From the NCBI GenBank assembly GCA_027323595.1, contig DAHWBL010000295.1, positions 1 to 6,595 on the forward strand: a stretch of DNA of 6,595 nucleotides, written 5' to 3'. The position numbers were made by a program, and so were the translations under genes. Every line of letters starts with the position of its first letter. Position 1 is the stretch's first letter. The notes below the pieces were generated by a model. That model was not told where the DNA came from and did not search any database. It worked only from the letters and a program-made list of their open reading frames with translations. Below, one piece after another: positions 6,298-6,595 of the stretch. This DNA comes from Acetobacteraceae bacterium (GTDB lineage Bacteria; Pseudomonadota; Alphaproteobacteria; Acetobacterales; Acetobacteraceae).

Positions 6298-6327
6298 CTC
6301 ATACCATGCGCGCCCGCCGCTCCGCAA
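6298..6327 (-). promoter_or_regulatory. Possible djlA promoter
   Basis: Minus-strand TTGCGG (6327-6322) and TATGAG (6303-6298) with an 18-bp spacer, in the roughly 100-bp gap between the small upstream gene and djlA. A transcript from here would have a leader of about 20 nt that includes the GGAG site. Both boxes match the consensus only partly. Confidence 0.35.
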
Positions 6328-6374
6328 AGAGCCGCCGACCGGGAAAGGCGCGATGCCAGAACGCGGGAACGAAC

Positions 6375-6584
6375 TCAGCGCGCCGGCGGACGGCCCGGCC
6401 CGCCGGTGACGATCGGATCGCACATCCGATAGGCGGTGCGCAGCAACGCGCTCGCCGCGCCCGGCATGCCGTCCCGCTCCGCCCGCCGGGCCAGCGCGAG
6501 CAGCCGGTCGGCCAGCAGCAGCGGGCTCAGACATTGCGGACGCCGCCGAGACGGCACGGATGGCACGCGAGCTTGACGACGCAT
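6375..6584 (-). CDS. Small hypothetical protein, predicted helical hairpin
   Basis: A 69-codon reading frame from ATG 6584-6582 to TGA at 6375. I do not recognise a named family. Residues about 19-56 look like two amphipathic helices with a Gly turn (LLLADRLLALARRAE, then PGAASALLRTAYRM), a layout I associate with small uncharacterised alphaproteobacterial proteins. Third positions are almost all G or C from codon 19 on, which supports coding. The first 18 codons (Arg-rich, many ending in T or A) look different, so the true start may be later, or the frame may continue beyond the right edge, since no stop is visible upstream. Only 11 nt precede the ATG and no ribosome site is seen in them. 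It reads toward djlA with about 100 bp between. Confidence 0.5.
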   Translation of the reverse strand: MRRQARVPSVPSRRRPQCLSPLLLADRLLALARRAERDGMPGAASALLRTAYRMCDPIVTGGPGRPPAR

Positions 6585-6595
6585 CGGGATATTTC

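Noticed and set aside
5440..6432. A 330-codon plus-strand frame opposite djlA
   Set aside because: Shadow of djlA, which has the correct N-terminus, TerB-like region and HPD motif on the minus strand.
6271..6534. An N-terminal extension of djlA by 88 codons to ATG 6534
   Set aside because: The family start MSYWGKLLGG lies at 6270 with GGAG 5 nt upstream. The extension is low-complexity and overlaps the small upstream gene in another frame.

Overview
The window is GC-rich chromosomal DNA. Every gene I can support lies on the minus strand, so the genes read from right to left. It holds the start of a division and cell wall (dcw) cluster, mraZ-rsmH-ftsL-ftsI, preceded by the RNase P RNA gene, an N-acetylmuramoyl-L-alanine amidase gene, a djlA-type co-chaperone gene and a small unknown gene. 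This order, the strong G/C preference at third codon positions, the RsmH signature LGVSSFQID and the Ala/Pro-rich FtsL tail point to an alphaproteobacterium. A Rhodospirillales/Acetobacteraceae-like lineage is my best guess, by inference from recalled family features and not from a search.

Layout in transcription order (right to left): a small helical hypothetical protein (6584-6375); about 100 bp with a plausible promoter; djlA (6270-5512); an AmpD/AmiD-type zinc amidase starting with GTG 4 nt after the djlA stop (5507-4779); rnpB (about 4759-4352), whose 5' end is only about 20 nt after the amidase stop; a roughly 255-bp control region (4351-4096) with overlapping inverted repeats and a 10-bp-phased TGGGA repeat array that looks like the MraZ operator; then mraZ (4095-3637), rsmH (3640-2687), ftsL (2690-1977) and ftsI (1970 to beyond the left edge). 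mraZ/rsmH and rsmH/ftsL each overlap by ATGA, and ftsL and ftsI are 6 nt apart, so this is one tightly coupled operon.

How the genes fit together: MraZ is the DNA-binding autoregulator of the cluster, RsmH methylates 16S rRNA (and in the family's history is tied to MraZ), FtsL is a divisome scaffold protein, and FtsI is the septal transpeptidase. The upstream amidase acts on peptidoglycan or its fragments. DjlA is a membrane-anchored DnaK partner, and RNase P matures tRNAs.

Most of the window is ordinary core genome. The points most worth a second look are the phased TGGGA array upstream of mraZ, a Val replacing the normally conserved SAM-contacting Asp in RsmH, mutually exclusive stem-loops between rnpB and mraZ, an Ala/Pro-rich insertion in FtsI, and the lack of space for a separate rnpB promoter. 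I found no mobile element, CRISPR array, tRNA or defence system.
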